A DNA stretch of 28,941 nt from Brachybacterium sp. UMB0905 (GTDB lineage Bacteria > Actinomycetota > Actinomycetes > Actinomycetales > Dermabacteraceae): assembly GCF_002871795.1 (NCBI RefSeq), contig NZ_PNHL01000018.1, forward strand, positions 8,848 to 37,788, given 5' to 3'. Of the stretch, positions 1 through 10,697 are shown piece by piece (within the stretch, counting starts at the first letter, position 1; every line of letters begins with the position of its first letter). Below the pieces are notes generated by a model. That model did no database searches, had not been told where the DNA came from, and was given only the letters and a program-made list of their open reading frames with translations. The position numbers were made by a program, and so were the translations under genes.

Positions 1-8
1 CTATGCGA

Positions 9-17
9 GGGCTTTTT
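9..17 (+). terminator. possible right arm of an upstream terminator
   Basis: The window opens with a G-rich stretch (GCGAGGGC) followed by five T residues. This is how the descending arm and T-tract of an intrinsic terminator end. The matching left arm would lie outside the window, so this is only a guess. Confidence 0.25.
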
Positions 18-71
18 CATGTCAGGGCCCGTGAGCGGGCGAGCACAGACCCCACAGCGAAGGATGGATCG

Positions 72-3020
72 ATGACCGAGGCCCCCTACCGGTACACCGC
101 ACAGCTCGCGGACCAGATCGAGCGTCGCTGGCAGGCGCGCTGGGATGCGGAGGGCACCTTCCACGCCGACAACCCCGTGGGCGAGCTGCGGGCGTCGGCC
201 GCGTCCCTGGAGGAGGCCGCCACCGGCGCGCTGCCGGATAAGGCCTACATCATGGACATGTTCCCCTTCCCCTCCGGGAAGGGCCTGCACGTGGGCCACC
301 CCCTGGGCTACATCGCGACCGACGTGTACGCCCGCTACCAGCGCATGCTCGGCAAGAACGTGCTGTATGCGATGGGGTACGACGCCTTCGGTCTGCCCAC
401 CGAGCAGTACGCGATCGAGACCGGCACCCATCCGCGCGAGACCACCGAGGCGAACATCGCGAACATGAGCCGGCAGCTGCACCGGCTGGGTCTCTCGCAC
501 GATCCGCGCCGCACCTTCGCCACCACGGACCCGGAGTTCGTGAAGTGGACGCAGTGGATCTTCCTGCGCCTGTTCGACTCCTGGTATGACCCGGATGCCG
601 AGAATGCCGACGGCGTCACCGGTCGTGCGCGCCCCATCGCGGAGCTGCGGGAGCTGCTGGACGCAGGCGAGATCGATCCGCTGCGCCTGGCTGAGCGCAC
701 GAACGTGGAGCTGCCCACGCAGCTCGCCGATGCTCTCGCCACCGGCGACACCCTCGATCAGACGCAGCGCGAGGCTCTGCTGGGAGCCTTCCGTCTCGCG
801 TATGTCTCGGAGACACCGGTGAACTGGGCTCCGGGGCTCGGCACGGTGCTGTCCAATGAGGAGGTCACGCCCGACGGCCGCTCTGAGCGCGGCAACTTCC
901 CGGTGTTCTCGCGCCGCCTGCGGCAGTGGAACATGCGCATCACCGCGTACGCCGATCGGCTCGTGGATGACCTGGAGCGGGTGGAATGGCCGGATGCGGT
1001 CAAGGCGATGCAGCGCAACTGGATCGGCCGCTCGCGCGGCGGGATCATCCGCTTCACGATCTCGGCGGAGGGCACCGCGCGCCACGACGATTCCTTCGAG
1101 GTGTTCACCACTCGGGTGGACACCCTGTTCGGGGCGACCTTCGCGGTCCTCTCCCCCGAGCACGGCCTGATCGTCGACCCGCAGGAGCTGCCCGCCGCCT
1201 GGCCGGAGGGCACGCAGGAGGCCTGGACCGGCGGCCATGCCACTCCCCGCGAGGCCGTGGCCGCCTATCAGGCGCAGGCCGCGGCGAAGAGCACCGAAGA
1301 GCGCACCGCCGATGATCGCGAGAAGACGGGCGTGTTCACCGGCCTGTGGGCCCTGAATCCCCTCGACGGGCGCCGCCTGCCCCTGTTCACCGCCGACTAT
1401 GTGCTGATGGGCTACGGCACCGGCGCGATCATGGCCGTGCCGGCGGAGGACGCCCGCGACTGGGATTTCGCCGAGCGTTTCGAGCTGCCGATCATCCGCA
1501 CCGTCCGCCCGCCCGAGGGGCATGAGGGCGTGTGGACCGGCGAAGGCGAGAAGATCAACTCCGCCAGCGCCGAGCTGGACCTCAACGGCCTGGACATCGA
1601 CGAGGCGAAGGCGAAGGCCCTGCAGTTCGCGCTCGAGCGCGGTTTCGGTCGCGCCCACACCACGTACCGTCTGCGCGACTGGCTGTTCTCCCGCCAGCGG
1701 TACTGGGGCGAGCCCTTCCCGATCGTGTACGCCGAGGACGCCCCCGACGTGCCGATCGCGCTGCCGACCTCGATGCTGCCGGTCGATCTGCCGGAGGTCT
1801 CGGACTTCTCGCCGCAGACTTTCGACCCCGAGGACGCCGAGACCGAGCCGCAGACCCCGCTCTCACGCAATGAGGACTGGGTGAACGTCACCCTGGACCT
1901 GGGCGACGGCCCCAAGCGGTACCGCCGCGAGACCAACACGATGCCCAACTGGGCCGGGTCCTCCTGGTACGAGCTGCGCTACATCGACCCCACCGACGAT
2001 GAGCAGCTCGTCGACCCCGCCAACGAGGCCTACTGGATGGGGCCGCGCGAGGCGGGCGACGTCGGCGGCGTGGACCTGTACGTGGGTGGGGTGGAACATG
2101 CGGTGCTGCACCTGCTGTACGCGCGCTTCTGGCACAAGGTGCTGTTCGATCGCGGGGATGTCGTGAGCCAGGAGCCCTTCCACCGCCTGCTGAACCAGGG
2201 CTACATCCAGGCCTACGCCTACACCGACGAGCGCGGCTTCTACGTGCCCGCCGACGATGTGGTCGAGGAAGAGGACGGATCCTTCTCGTATCAGGGCCGC
2301 CCCGTGACGCAGGAGTATGGGAAGATGGGCAAGTCGCTGAAGAACATGGTGACGCCCGATGACATGTACGAGCAGTACGGGGCGGACACCTTCCGCGTCT
2401 ACGAAATGTCGATGGGACCGCTCGAGCTCTCCCGACCCTGGGAGACCCGCGCGGTGGTGGGCGCACAGCGCTTCCTGCAGCGGCTGTGGCGCCTGGCGGT
2501 CGATGAGGAGACCGGTCAGAGCGTCATCAGCGAGGACGCGGCCGATGAGGAGACGCTGCGGGCGGTGCACCGCACCATCGAGGGTGTGGGCCGCGATATG
2601 CGGCGTCTGCAGTTCAACACCGCGATCGCAAAGCTCATCGAGCTGGTGAACCACCTGACGCGGCAGCTGACCGCGACCGGTGCGGTGCCGCGCGAGGCGG
2701 TGGAGCCGCTGGTGCTGATGGCGGCGCCGCTGGCCCCGCACCTGGCCGAGGAGATGTGGGAGCGCCTGGGGCACCGCGACCGGGTGGCCCGGGCGCCGTT
2801 CCCGACGGCCGACCCGGAGCTCGCCAAGGCGCAGCTGGTCACGTGCGTGATCCAGGTGAAGGGCAAAGTGCGTCACCGCATCGAGGTGGACCCGGAGATC
2901 GCCGAGGCGGACCTCGAGGCGGCCGTGATGGCTGAGGAGCGGGTCCAGGAGCTGCTGGAGGGCCAGACGCTGCGCAAGGTCATCGTCCGCGCCCCGAAGA
3001 TCGTGAACCTCGTGATCTGA
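72..3020 (+). CDS. leuS: leucyl-tRNA synthetase
   Basis: Cytosolic class I aminoacyl-tRNA synthetase that charges tRNA-Leu with leucine using ATP. The 982-residue product has the HIGH signature as HVGH (residues 73-76) after the FPFPSGKGL segment. The KMSKS loop appears as KMGKS within GKMGKSLKN near residue 757. A CP1 editing domain region lies between them, with an anticodon-binding helical domain and a C-terminal domain that ends in KIVNLVI. It is longer than the roughly 860 residues of the E. coli enzyme. Much of the excess is an acidic/leucine-rich insertion around residues 175-255, before the VNWAPGLGTVLSNEEV segment. The ATG at 72 is chosen because AAGGA lies at the right distance (60-64) and the sequence from there matches the LeuRS N-terminus; the frame is open further upstream. 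The gene is followed by a hairpin terminator. Identification is secure. Confidence 0.97.
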   Translation: MTEAPYRYTAQLADQIERRWQARWDAEGTFHADNPVGELRASAASLEEAATGALPDKAYIMDMFPFPSGKGLHVGHPLGYIATDVYARYQRMLGKNVLYAMGYDAFGLPTEQYAIETGTHPRETTEANIANMSRQLHRLGLSHDPRRTFATTDPEFVKWTQWIFLRLFDSWYDPDAENADGVTGRARPIAELRELLDAGEIDPLRLAERTNVELPTQLADALATGDTLDQTQREALLGAFRLAYVSETPVNWAPGLGTVLSNEEVTPDGRSERGNFPVFSRRLRQWNMRITAYADRLVDDLERVEWPDAVKAMQRNWIGRSRGGIIRFTISAEGTARHDDSFEVFTTRVDTLFGATFAVLSPEHGLIVDPQELPAAWPEGTQEAWTGGHATPREAVAAYQAQAAAKSTEERTADDREKTGVFTGLWALNPLDGRRLPLFTADYVLMGYGTGAIMAVPAEDARDWDFAERFELPIIRTVRPPEGHEGVWTGEGEKINSASAELDLNGLDIDEAKAKALQFALERGFGRAHTTYRLRDWLFSRQRYWGEPFPIVYAEDAPDVPIALPTSMLPVDLPEVSDFSPQTFDPEDAETEPQTPLSRNEDWVNVTLDLGDGPKRYRRETNTMPNWAGSSWYELRYIDPTDDEQLVDPANEAYWMGPREAGDVGGVDLYVGGVEHAVLHLLYARFWHKVLFDRGDVVSQEPFHRLLNQGYIQAYAYTDERGFYVPADDVVEEEDGSFSYQGRPVTQEYGKMGKSLKNMVTPDDMYEQYGADTFRVYEMSMGPLELSRPWETRAVVGAQRFLQRLWRLAVDEETGQSVISEDAADEETLRAVHRTIEGVGRDMRRLQFNTAIAKLIELVNHLTRQLTATGAVPREAVEPLVLMAAPLAPHLAEEMWERLGHRDRVARAPFPTADPELAKAQLVTCVIQVKGKVRHRIEVDPEIAEADLEAAVMAEERVQELLEGQTLRKVIVRAPKIVNLVI

Positions 3021-3065
3021 GCGGAGCCGAGGACCTCTCCTCCACAACCCGCCGGTATCCACAAT

Positions 3066-3094
3066 GACGGGGCCTGTGCTGCGCAGGCCCCGTC
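3066..3094 (+). terminator. hairpin terminator after leuS
   Basis: Perfect 11-bp inverted repeat, GACGGGGCCTG and CAGGCCCCGTC, with a 7-nt loop, 45 nt after the leuS stop. There is no T-tract, as is common for high-GC actinobacterial terminators. It also covers the -35 zone of the next gene's promoter, so an operator role is possible. Confidence 0.6.
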
Positions 3095-3102
3095 GGCGTC
3101 CC

Positions 3103-3108
3103 TACGGT
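3103..3108 (+). promoter_or_regulatory. -10 element for a leaderless transcript
   Basis: TACGGT followed by 6 nt and then the ATG at 3115. A transcript starting about 7 nt after the hexamer would begin at the start codon. No TTGACA-like -35 is visible. Confidence 0.5.
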
Positions 3109-3114
3109 CGGGCC

Positions 3115-4311
3115 ATGAACACCTTCTGGGGATCCGATACCGACGCTCTGACCACAGTCTCCGAGACCTTCGAGCACGCCGCCGAGCGGCTCGGGGACCT
3201 GACCACGACCCTGACCGATACCGCGCACACCGTGCCATGGATCGGGCCGGACGCCGATGACTGGCGAACCCTGCATGACCGGATGATGGAGAAGACGCGG
3301 GAGGTAGGCCGCGAGATCGCACGCCTCGCCCGCCGCCTGTTCGAAGAGTCCCGGGAACAGGAGGAGTGCTCTCGCGCCGACGGTTCCGGGGACGGGAGCC
3401 CCACCCGTGGCGCACCCCCGCCCGAGCGGGACTTCGGCAACCAGCCCTTCACCTGGCCACCCCGACCGGGGTTCATGCCGCGCGAGGCCCAGGGACAGCG
3501 CGATCCCCTGGATCTGCCGACGATCTTCGGGCCGATGATCCACCCCGACCCGATCCGTCTGGGCGAAAAGCTGCGGGATCTCCCGCTCCCCTCGCTGAAA
3601 GAGGTCTGGGGTCCGTTCCAGCACGAACCCCTGCCAGGCGAACCACCGCCGCGGGAACCTGTCCCCCGGGATGACCAGTACGCCCTGGACCCGGAGGTCC
3701 TGGAGCAGGCACAGAAGGGACGCCGCAAACTGCTGGGCGCCATTCCTCTGGCAGGTACGGCGCAGTGGCTGCTGCCAGGACATGAGATCGTCGGCCAGGC
3801 GCTGGACGGCGTGGAGAGGGGCCTGGAGAACGCCGGGCTCGGGGTGCTCACCCCGGCGCTGACCGGACCGAAGATGATGCACTCGCTGTCCGGCATCGCC
3901 ATCGGCGAGCGCTCGACCTTCGCCCAGGTGGTGGAGGGCATGGACCACGGTTTCGCGGGGGCGCTGCAGACCACCCAGGAGCTGTCCGAGGCGGTGGGCG
4001 AGCGGGATGCAGCCGCGGCCGCGCGGACCCTCGAGCGGGGCATGTATCGCCAGGCCGGGTCGGGTGCCGAGATCCTCACCGCATTCGCGGCACCAGCGGT
4101 CATCGGCGGCGCGGGCGAGATGATCGGACACACCGCGGACGTAGTCGAGGTCGCCAGCCCGCAGGCTGCCGCGCCGCTGCACCGCACGGCCGAGGAGATG
4201 GAATCGGTCGCGTCCTTCCTGGAGGAAGGACGCGACCGCATCACCGATGCGCAGGCCGCCTACGAGCTGCGCCGCACCTACGTCCCGCTGCCCTGGGATG
4301 AACGGGGGTGA
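3115..4311 (+). CDS. WXG100-like domain protein of unknown function
   Basis: 398-residue protein not recognised as a whole. Residues 1-90 look like an ESX/type VII WXG100-type helical hairpin. They start with FWGSDTD, have a long amphipathic helix, a W-x-G turn at Trp42-Gly44 (WIGPDADDW) and a second helix ending in REQEECS. Residues about 95-185 are rich in proline and charged residues and probably form a linker. Residues about 190-398 are helical with small hydrophobic patches (LLGAIPLAGTAQWLLPGHE; ILTAFAAPAVIGGAGEMIG) and resemble no toxin domain I know. No EccC, EccD or partner WXG100 gene is nearby. It may be a type VII secreted effector or a polymorphic-toxin-like protein with an unknown C-terminus; this is inference from the N-terminal domain. 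The start is supported by a leaderless-type -10 element. It converges on clpB with a 6-bp gap. Confidence 0.75.
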   Translation: MNTFWGSDTDALTTVSETFEHAAERLGDLTTTLTDTAHTVPWIGPDADDWRTLHDRMMEKTREVGREIARLARRLFEESREQEECSRADGSGDGSPTRGAPPPERDFGNQPFTWPPRPGFMPREAQGQRDPLDLPTIFGPMIHPDPIRLGEKLRDLPLPSLKEVWGPFQHEPLPGEPPPREPVPRDDQYALDPEVLEQAQKGRRKLLGAIPLAGTAQWLLPGHEIVGQALDGVERGLENAGLGVLTPALTGPKMMHSLSGIAIGERSTFAQVVEGMDHGFAGALQTTQELSEAVGERDAAAAARTLERGMYRQAGSGAEILTAFAAPAVIGGAGEMIGHTADVVEVASPQAAAPLHRTAEEMESVASFLEEGRDRITDAQAAYELRRTYVPLPWDERG

Positions 4312-4317
4312 GGCTGA

Positions 4318-7017
<2,700 letters not shown>

Positions 7018-7053
7018 GGTGCTCCTCTCCGGATGGTCGGTGACATCGGGATC

Positions 7054-7086
7054 AACGCACACCAGGTTGAGTCTATTCCGCTCAAC
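7054..7086 (-). promoter_or_regulatory. clpB control region: HAIR operator over a SigH-type promoter
   Basis: GTTGAGT, 7 nt, GCTCAAC (7066-7086) matches the HspR-binding HAIR consensus CTTGAGT-N7-ACTCAAG at 5 of 7 positions in its left half and 5 of 7 in its right half. On the minus strand GGAAT (7079-7075), 18 nt, then GTT (7056-7054) fits the SigH/SigR promoter consensus GGAAT-N18-GTT. The GGAAT box lies inside the HAIR element, so bound HspR would cover the -35. The start codon is about 37 nt downstream. Confidence 0.7.
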
Positions 7087-7169
7087 TTCGCGGAGTGTGG
7101 GCTGTAACGCTGTTCCGGACCGTTATCCACCATCATGCCGGGGCACGGCCGAGGGGACCTTCCTCCCTG

Positions 7170-7175
7170 TAGCAT
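7170..7175 (+). promoter_or_regulatory. possible -10 for the prsW-like gene
   Basis: TAGCAT lies in the divergent clpB/prsW intergenic region, about 95 nt before the prsW start. There is no convincing -35. Weak call. Confidence 0.25.
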
Positions 7176-7269
7176 CGTCGCGGGACCGCACCGCGCCCGT
7201 CCAGGGGAACCGATGCCGTCGTCGTGCCGTTCCACCCAGCAGTGAACCGCCATCGAAACCGAGGCCGTC

Positions 7270-8667
7270 ATGTCCCACCCCCCGCAGCAGCCCCACGGGC
7301 AGTACATGCCCAACGGGCGTCCCCGCCCCGGCGCGCCCACCCATGTGCCCGACGCACCCGCCTTCCAGTCGCAGCCGCGCTTCCGCGACTACGGCAATCC
7401 GCGCGCCTACGACACCTCGGTGCGCCCCACCTCGGGCCTGACGGCCGCCCGCTTCGGTCCGGCGCAGATCCAGCGGCCGGCTCAGGCACAGCCGCAGTCG
7501 GCGTGGGCCACGCAGACCCGCCGCGTGCAGCAGGTCGAGCAGGAGGCGACCAAGGCTCCCACCACGAGCATCCTCGTGTGGATCGCTCTGGTCATGCTGG
7601 GCTTCGCCCTGCTTCTGGTGCTGGGCTACTTCTTCCTCGACTTCGTGGTGACGGCCTCCTCGAGCCCCATCTGGTGGCCGGTCGCCGCGTTCCTGGCGCT
7701 GATGTCCCTGATCGTGATCTCGCTGGTGATGCTGCTCGCGGACCGGTGGGATCCCCAGCCCATCCCCCTGCTGATCATCGCAATCTTCTGGGGAGCGGCG
7801 GTCTCTGCCTTCGGCAGCTACTGGATCAACACCTTCAACAGCTTGATCGTCTACGCGATCACGGGCAGTGAACCGATCACGAACTTCTTCGGCCCGGTGA
7901 TCAGCGCTCCGCTGGTCGAGGAGAGCACGAAGGGCCTGGGCCTGCTGCTGCTGCTGATTCTCGCGCGCCGCTATTTCAACGGCCCGCTGGACGGCCTGAT
8001 CTACGGCGCCCTGATCGGCGGTGGCTTCGCCTTCACCGAGAACATCATCTACTACACGCGCGGCTTCGAGGGCGCTGGCGTGGGAGGGCTGGTCTTCCTG
8101 GTGATGCTGCGCGGCGTGGGGAACATCTTCGGCCATGCCATCTACACCTCGGCCACCGGCATCATCATGGGGTACGTGGCGCGCAAGTGGGGGACGATCC
8201 CCACCTTCATCGCGTTCATCCCCGCGCTGATCCCGGGCATGCTCATGCATGCGGCCTGGAACCTCAGTGCGACCATCCTGCCCGGCGGGCTGGTGAGCCT
8301 GCTCCTCATGTACGGCACCAAGGCCGTGATCGCGCTGGTCTGGCTGATCGTCATCGGTCTCCTGGTCTGGGATGAGTCCCGCCTGACGCGCGTGCGCCTG
8401 GGCGATTACGCGAACCAGGGCTGGCTGACGCACGAAGAGGTGAACATGCTCGCCACCTGGTCGGGCCGACGCGAGGGTCGCCGCTGGGCCGCGCAGATCG
8501 GGGCGAAGCCCATCATGAAGAGGTTCATCCGCGAAAGCGCGGACCTCGCCTCCATTCGGCAGCGGCTCCTGGCCGATGGCGCGAATCCGAAGGTCGTGGA
8601 GACCGAACGGCAGCTGCTGGGCCGCTTGACGTCGAACCGCCAGCAGTTGCTCGCCCACGCTCGCTGA
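7270..8667 (+). CDS. PrsW-family intramembrane metalloprotease
   Basis: 465-residue membrane protein. Residues 1-100 are a proline/glutamine-rich, probably disordered cytosolic leader. Hydrophobic helices then fill about residues 102-360, and a charged cytosolic tail of about 100 residues closes the protein. The PrsW signature is present: EESTK (EExxK, Glu217-Lys221), FTEN with Glu257, GHAIYTS with His289 and HAAWN with His327, all at or in membrane segments and likely to form the metal site. In Bacillus subtilis PrsW makes the site-1 cut in the anti-sigma factor RsiW; actinobacterial members are mostly uncharacterised, so the substrate here is unknown. It is divergent from the stress gene clpB. 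The ATG at 7270 has only a weak ribosome site. Family assignment is firm, physiological role unknown. Confidence 0.9.
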   Translation: MSHPPQQPHGQYMPNGRPRPGAPTHVPDAPAFQSQPRFRDYGNPRAYDTSVRPTSGLTAARFGPAQIQRPAQAQPQSAWATQTRRVQQVEQEATKAPTTSILVWIALVMLGFALLLVLGYFFLDFVVTASSSPIWWPVAAFLALMSLIVISLVMLLADRWDPQPIPLLIIAIFWGAAVSAFGSYWINTFNSLIVYAITGSEPITNFFGPVISAPLVEESTKGLGLLLLLILARRYFNGPLDGLIYGALIGGGFAFTENIIYYTRGFEGAGVGGLVFLVMLRGVGNIFGHAIYTSATGIIMGYVARKWGTIPTFIAFIPALIPGMLMHAAWNLSATILPGGLVSLLLMYGTKAVIALVWLIVIGLLVWDESRLTRVRLGDYANQGWLTHEEVNMLATWSGRREGRRWAAQIGAKPIMKRFIRESADLASIRQRLLADGANPKVVETERQLLGRLTSNRQQLLAHAR

Positions 8668-8687
8668 GCCGGGGCCAGCCTCTCGCC

Positions 8688-8718
8688 GCCGCGCGGGCTC
8701 AGGACGTCCCCGCGCGGC
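8688..8718. terminator. bidirectional hairpin between prsW-like and S4 genes
   Basis: Perfect 10-bp all-G/C stem, GCCGCGCGGG and CCCGCGCGGC, with an 11-nt loop, 21 nt after the prsW-like stop. It sits between convergent genes and lacks a T-tract. Confidence 0.6.
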
Positions 8719-8800
8719 AGAAGCGGCACGGGCAGAAGCCGCGGCAGAAGACGCGGCAGAAGCCGCCGGGGCAACAGAGGCAGCCGGGGCAGCAGAGGCC
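8714..8800. repeat. degenerate GCGGCAGAAG / GGGGCANCAGAGG short repeats
   Basis: GGCAGAAG recurs at about 8716, 8731, 8743 and 8755, and GGGGCA(A/G)CAGAGG-like units recur near 8768 and 8786. The stretch is purine-rich on the plus strand and fills the gap between the hairpin and the S4 gene stop. No gene is assigned to it. Confidence 0.5.
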
Positions 8801-8814
8801 GCAGAATCAGGCGC

Positions 8815-9246
8815 TCAGTACCCGCCGCCATCGCGCCGCGAGGAGTCGCGGCCGCGCAGACGGTCCAGTGCCCGCCGCTCGCGCTTGGTGGGGCGGCCGG
8901 TCCCCCGCTCACGGCGGGGTGGCGCGGCCGCCAGCTGCAGGGCCGGCTCGGGGCTGTGGTCCTCGTAGGCGGTGCGTGCGATGGGTGCGCCCACGCGGGT
9001 GGTGAGGATCCGCGTGACCACGATGATCCGCTCCCGGCCGGGTGCGCGGATCCGCAGTTCATCGCCCACCACGATGCGCTGCGCAGCCTTGACCGGCTCG
9101 CCGTTGCGGCGCACATGTCCGGCGCGGCAGGCGGCCGTCGCCGCGGAGCGGGTCTTCATCAGCCGCACGCTCCACAGCCACACGTCCAGACGGACTGTGG
9201 CCGCCCGGTCTCCTGCTGCGGCCGGGCCGGAGTCGGCGGCGTTCAC
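8815..9246 (-). CDS. S4-domain RNA-binding protein (HslR-like)
   Basis: 143-residue cytosolic protein. An S4 RNA-binding fold runs from about residue 17 to 75. It begins VRLDVWLWSVRLMKTRS, continues with CRAGHVRRNG and KAAQRIVVGDELRI, the typical HslR/Hsp15 pattern. A basic C-terminal tail rich in Arg and Gly follows (about 105-143). E. coli Hsp15 binds stalled 50S subunits carrying nascent chains; the same role here is inferred from family only. The GTG at 9246 overlaps the amidase stop (GTGA), so it is translated as the last gene of a four-gene unit. The frame is open further upstream inside the amidase gene, but that part reads as an antisense-like shadow with no family resemblance. Confidence 0.88.
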   Translation of the reverse strand: MNAADSGPAAAGDRAATVRLDVWLWSVRLMKTRSAATAACRAGHVRRNGEPVKAAQRIVVGDELRIRAPGRERIIVVTRILTTRVGAPIARTAYEDHSPEPALQLAAAPPRRERGTGRPTKRERRALDRLRGRDSSRRDGGGY

Positions 9247-10697
9247 GGCTGCTGCGGTGCGCGCACCAGCGGCCACGGGTCCAGCACCTCCAGCTGCGCG
9301 GCGAGCGCCAGCAGGAGCGGCTCCGCACCCCAGCCCGTCGCGCCCAGCTGGATGCCGAAGGGCAGCTCGATCCCGTCGATCTCCTCGCGGTGCAGCGGGA
9401 TCGCGATCGCCGCGGTGCCGAGCATGTTCCAGCTGCTGGTCCAAGGGGTGAAGGCACGCTGGGCGTCGAAGTCCGCGCCGCCGTCGGACAGCTGCAGATC
9501 CTGCGGGAAGGCCGGAGGGCCGGCGAGCGCGGGCGTGAGCACCAGATCGTAGGGGGCGAGCTCCTCGAGAGTGCGACGCGCCAGAGCCTGCACCCCGCCG
9601 AATGCGCGCGCGAGATCCACGCCGCTGAAGCCCCGCCCCTGCTCGCGCAGCCAGCGAGTGAGCTCCAGCAGCTGTGCCTCCTGCTCGGGAGGCAGGTCGA
9701 TCGTGGCGGCGCCCACCGTCCACAGCGGCATGAACGCCTCCCACTGCTGCGGGGTGAAAGGGGCGGGGATCTGAGTCAGCTCGTGACCGAGGCCGCGCAG
9801 CAGCTCGCCGGCGCGCTCCAGGCCCGCGATCGCGGCCGGGTGCACCTCGGGGTCGGCGGCCAAGCCTTCGCGCAGCACGGCGATGCGCAGCGGCCCGGGA
9901 GCCTCCGCCTGCTCCAGTGCGGTGAGGAAGGATGCGGGCGCGGCGGCGGGCGGGACGAAGTCGCCAGGGCGGGGCCCGGCGATGATGTCCAGGCCAGCGG
10001 CGAGGTCACGGGCGGTGCGGGCAAGGATCCCGTCGGTCACCAGTCCCATGCCCTCGCTCGCATGCGGCCCCGGGGAGACCAGGCCGCGGGAGGGTTTGAG
10101 CCCCAGGATGCCGCAGCAGGCGGCAGGGATCCGCACCGAGCCGCCGCCGTCGGAGCCGTGGGCCAGCGGCACCACGCCCGCCGCGACCGCAGCGGCGGCG
10201 CCCCCGCTGGATCCCCCGGCGGTGCGGCGCTGGTCCCAGGGGGTGCGGGCCGGGGCGCCGGTGGCTGGTTCGGTGTAGCAGGGCATCCCGAATTCCGGCG
10301 TGCTGGTCTTGCCGATGGTGAGGGTGCCGGCGGCGAGGATGCTCTCGGCCACCCCGTCGGTGACCTGCGCAATGTTTCCCTGCAGGGCGAGCGAGCCTGC
10401 CTCGAAGGGCTCTCCGGCGATCTGGGTGAGGTCCTTGATGGGCAACGGGACGCCCAGCAGCGGGGCGGCGTCGGCGAGGTCCTCGCGGGCGCTCGCACTG
10501 CGGGCCGCCCGCAGACGCTCAGCGACCGCATCAGCCTGCCGCAGGGTGAGGTCCTCGAGGACATGGGCGAAGGCACCCACCTGCGCACCGACACCCTGCG
10601 CCGCCTCGAGGGTCTGGGCGGCAAGGTCGTGAACATCCAGCGCGCCCTCCCGCAGCGCGGCGGCAGTCTCGAGGGCGCTGAGCGGTGCAGCGCTCAT
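9243..10697 (-). CDS. amidase signature-family hydrolase
   Basis: 484-residue cytosolic amidase with the Ser-cisSer-Lys triad: Lys88 in VPLPIKDL, the GGSSGG loop (Ser163/164) and nucleophile Ser187 in GSDGGGSVRIPA. Length and the AGTLTIGKT and LKPSRGLVSPGP segments fit stand-alone amidases related to GatA. It is not GatA of the tRNA amidotransferase, because no gatC or gatB is adjacent and the C-terminal half is divergent. The substrate cannot be told from sequence. The ATG at 10697 overlaps the phosphatase stop as ATGA, and its own stop overlaps the S4 gene's GTG start, so it is very likely translationally coupled on both sides. Confidence 0.9.
   Translation of the reverse strand: MSAAPLSALETAAALREGALDVHDLAAQTLEAAQGVGAQVGAFAHVLEDLTLRQADAVAERLRAARSASAREDLADAAPLLGVPLPIKDLTQIAGEPFEAGSLALQGNIAQVTDGVAESILAAGTLTIGKTSTPEFGMPCYTEPATGAPARTPWDQRRTAGGSSGGAAAAVAAGVVPLAHGSDGGGSVRIPAACCGILGLKPSRGLVSPGPHASEGMGLVTDGILARTARDLAAGLDIIAGPRPGDFVPPAAAPASFLTALEQAEAPGPLRIAVLREGLAADPEVHPAAIAGLERAGELLRGLGHELTQIPAPFTPQQWEAFMPLWTVGAATIDLPPEQEAQLLELTRWLREQGRGFSGVDLARAFGGVQALARRTLEELAPYDLVLTPALAGPPAFPQDLQLSDGGADFDAQRAFTPWTSSWNMLGTAAIAIPLHREEIDGIELPFGIQLGATGWGAEPLLLALAAQLEVLDPWPLVRAPQQP

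Noticed and set aside
7123..8658. 511-codon minus-strand frame opposite the prsW-like gene
   Set aside because: Composition is Gln/Asp/His-rich antisense of membrane helices; it has no domain and no promoter.
9243..10697. GatA subunit of the tRNA-dependent amidotransferase
   Set aside because: Triad is present, but gatB and gatC are absent from the neighbourhood and the gene is coupled to a phosphatase and an S4 protein.
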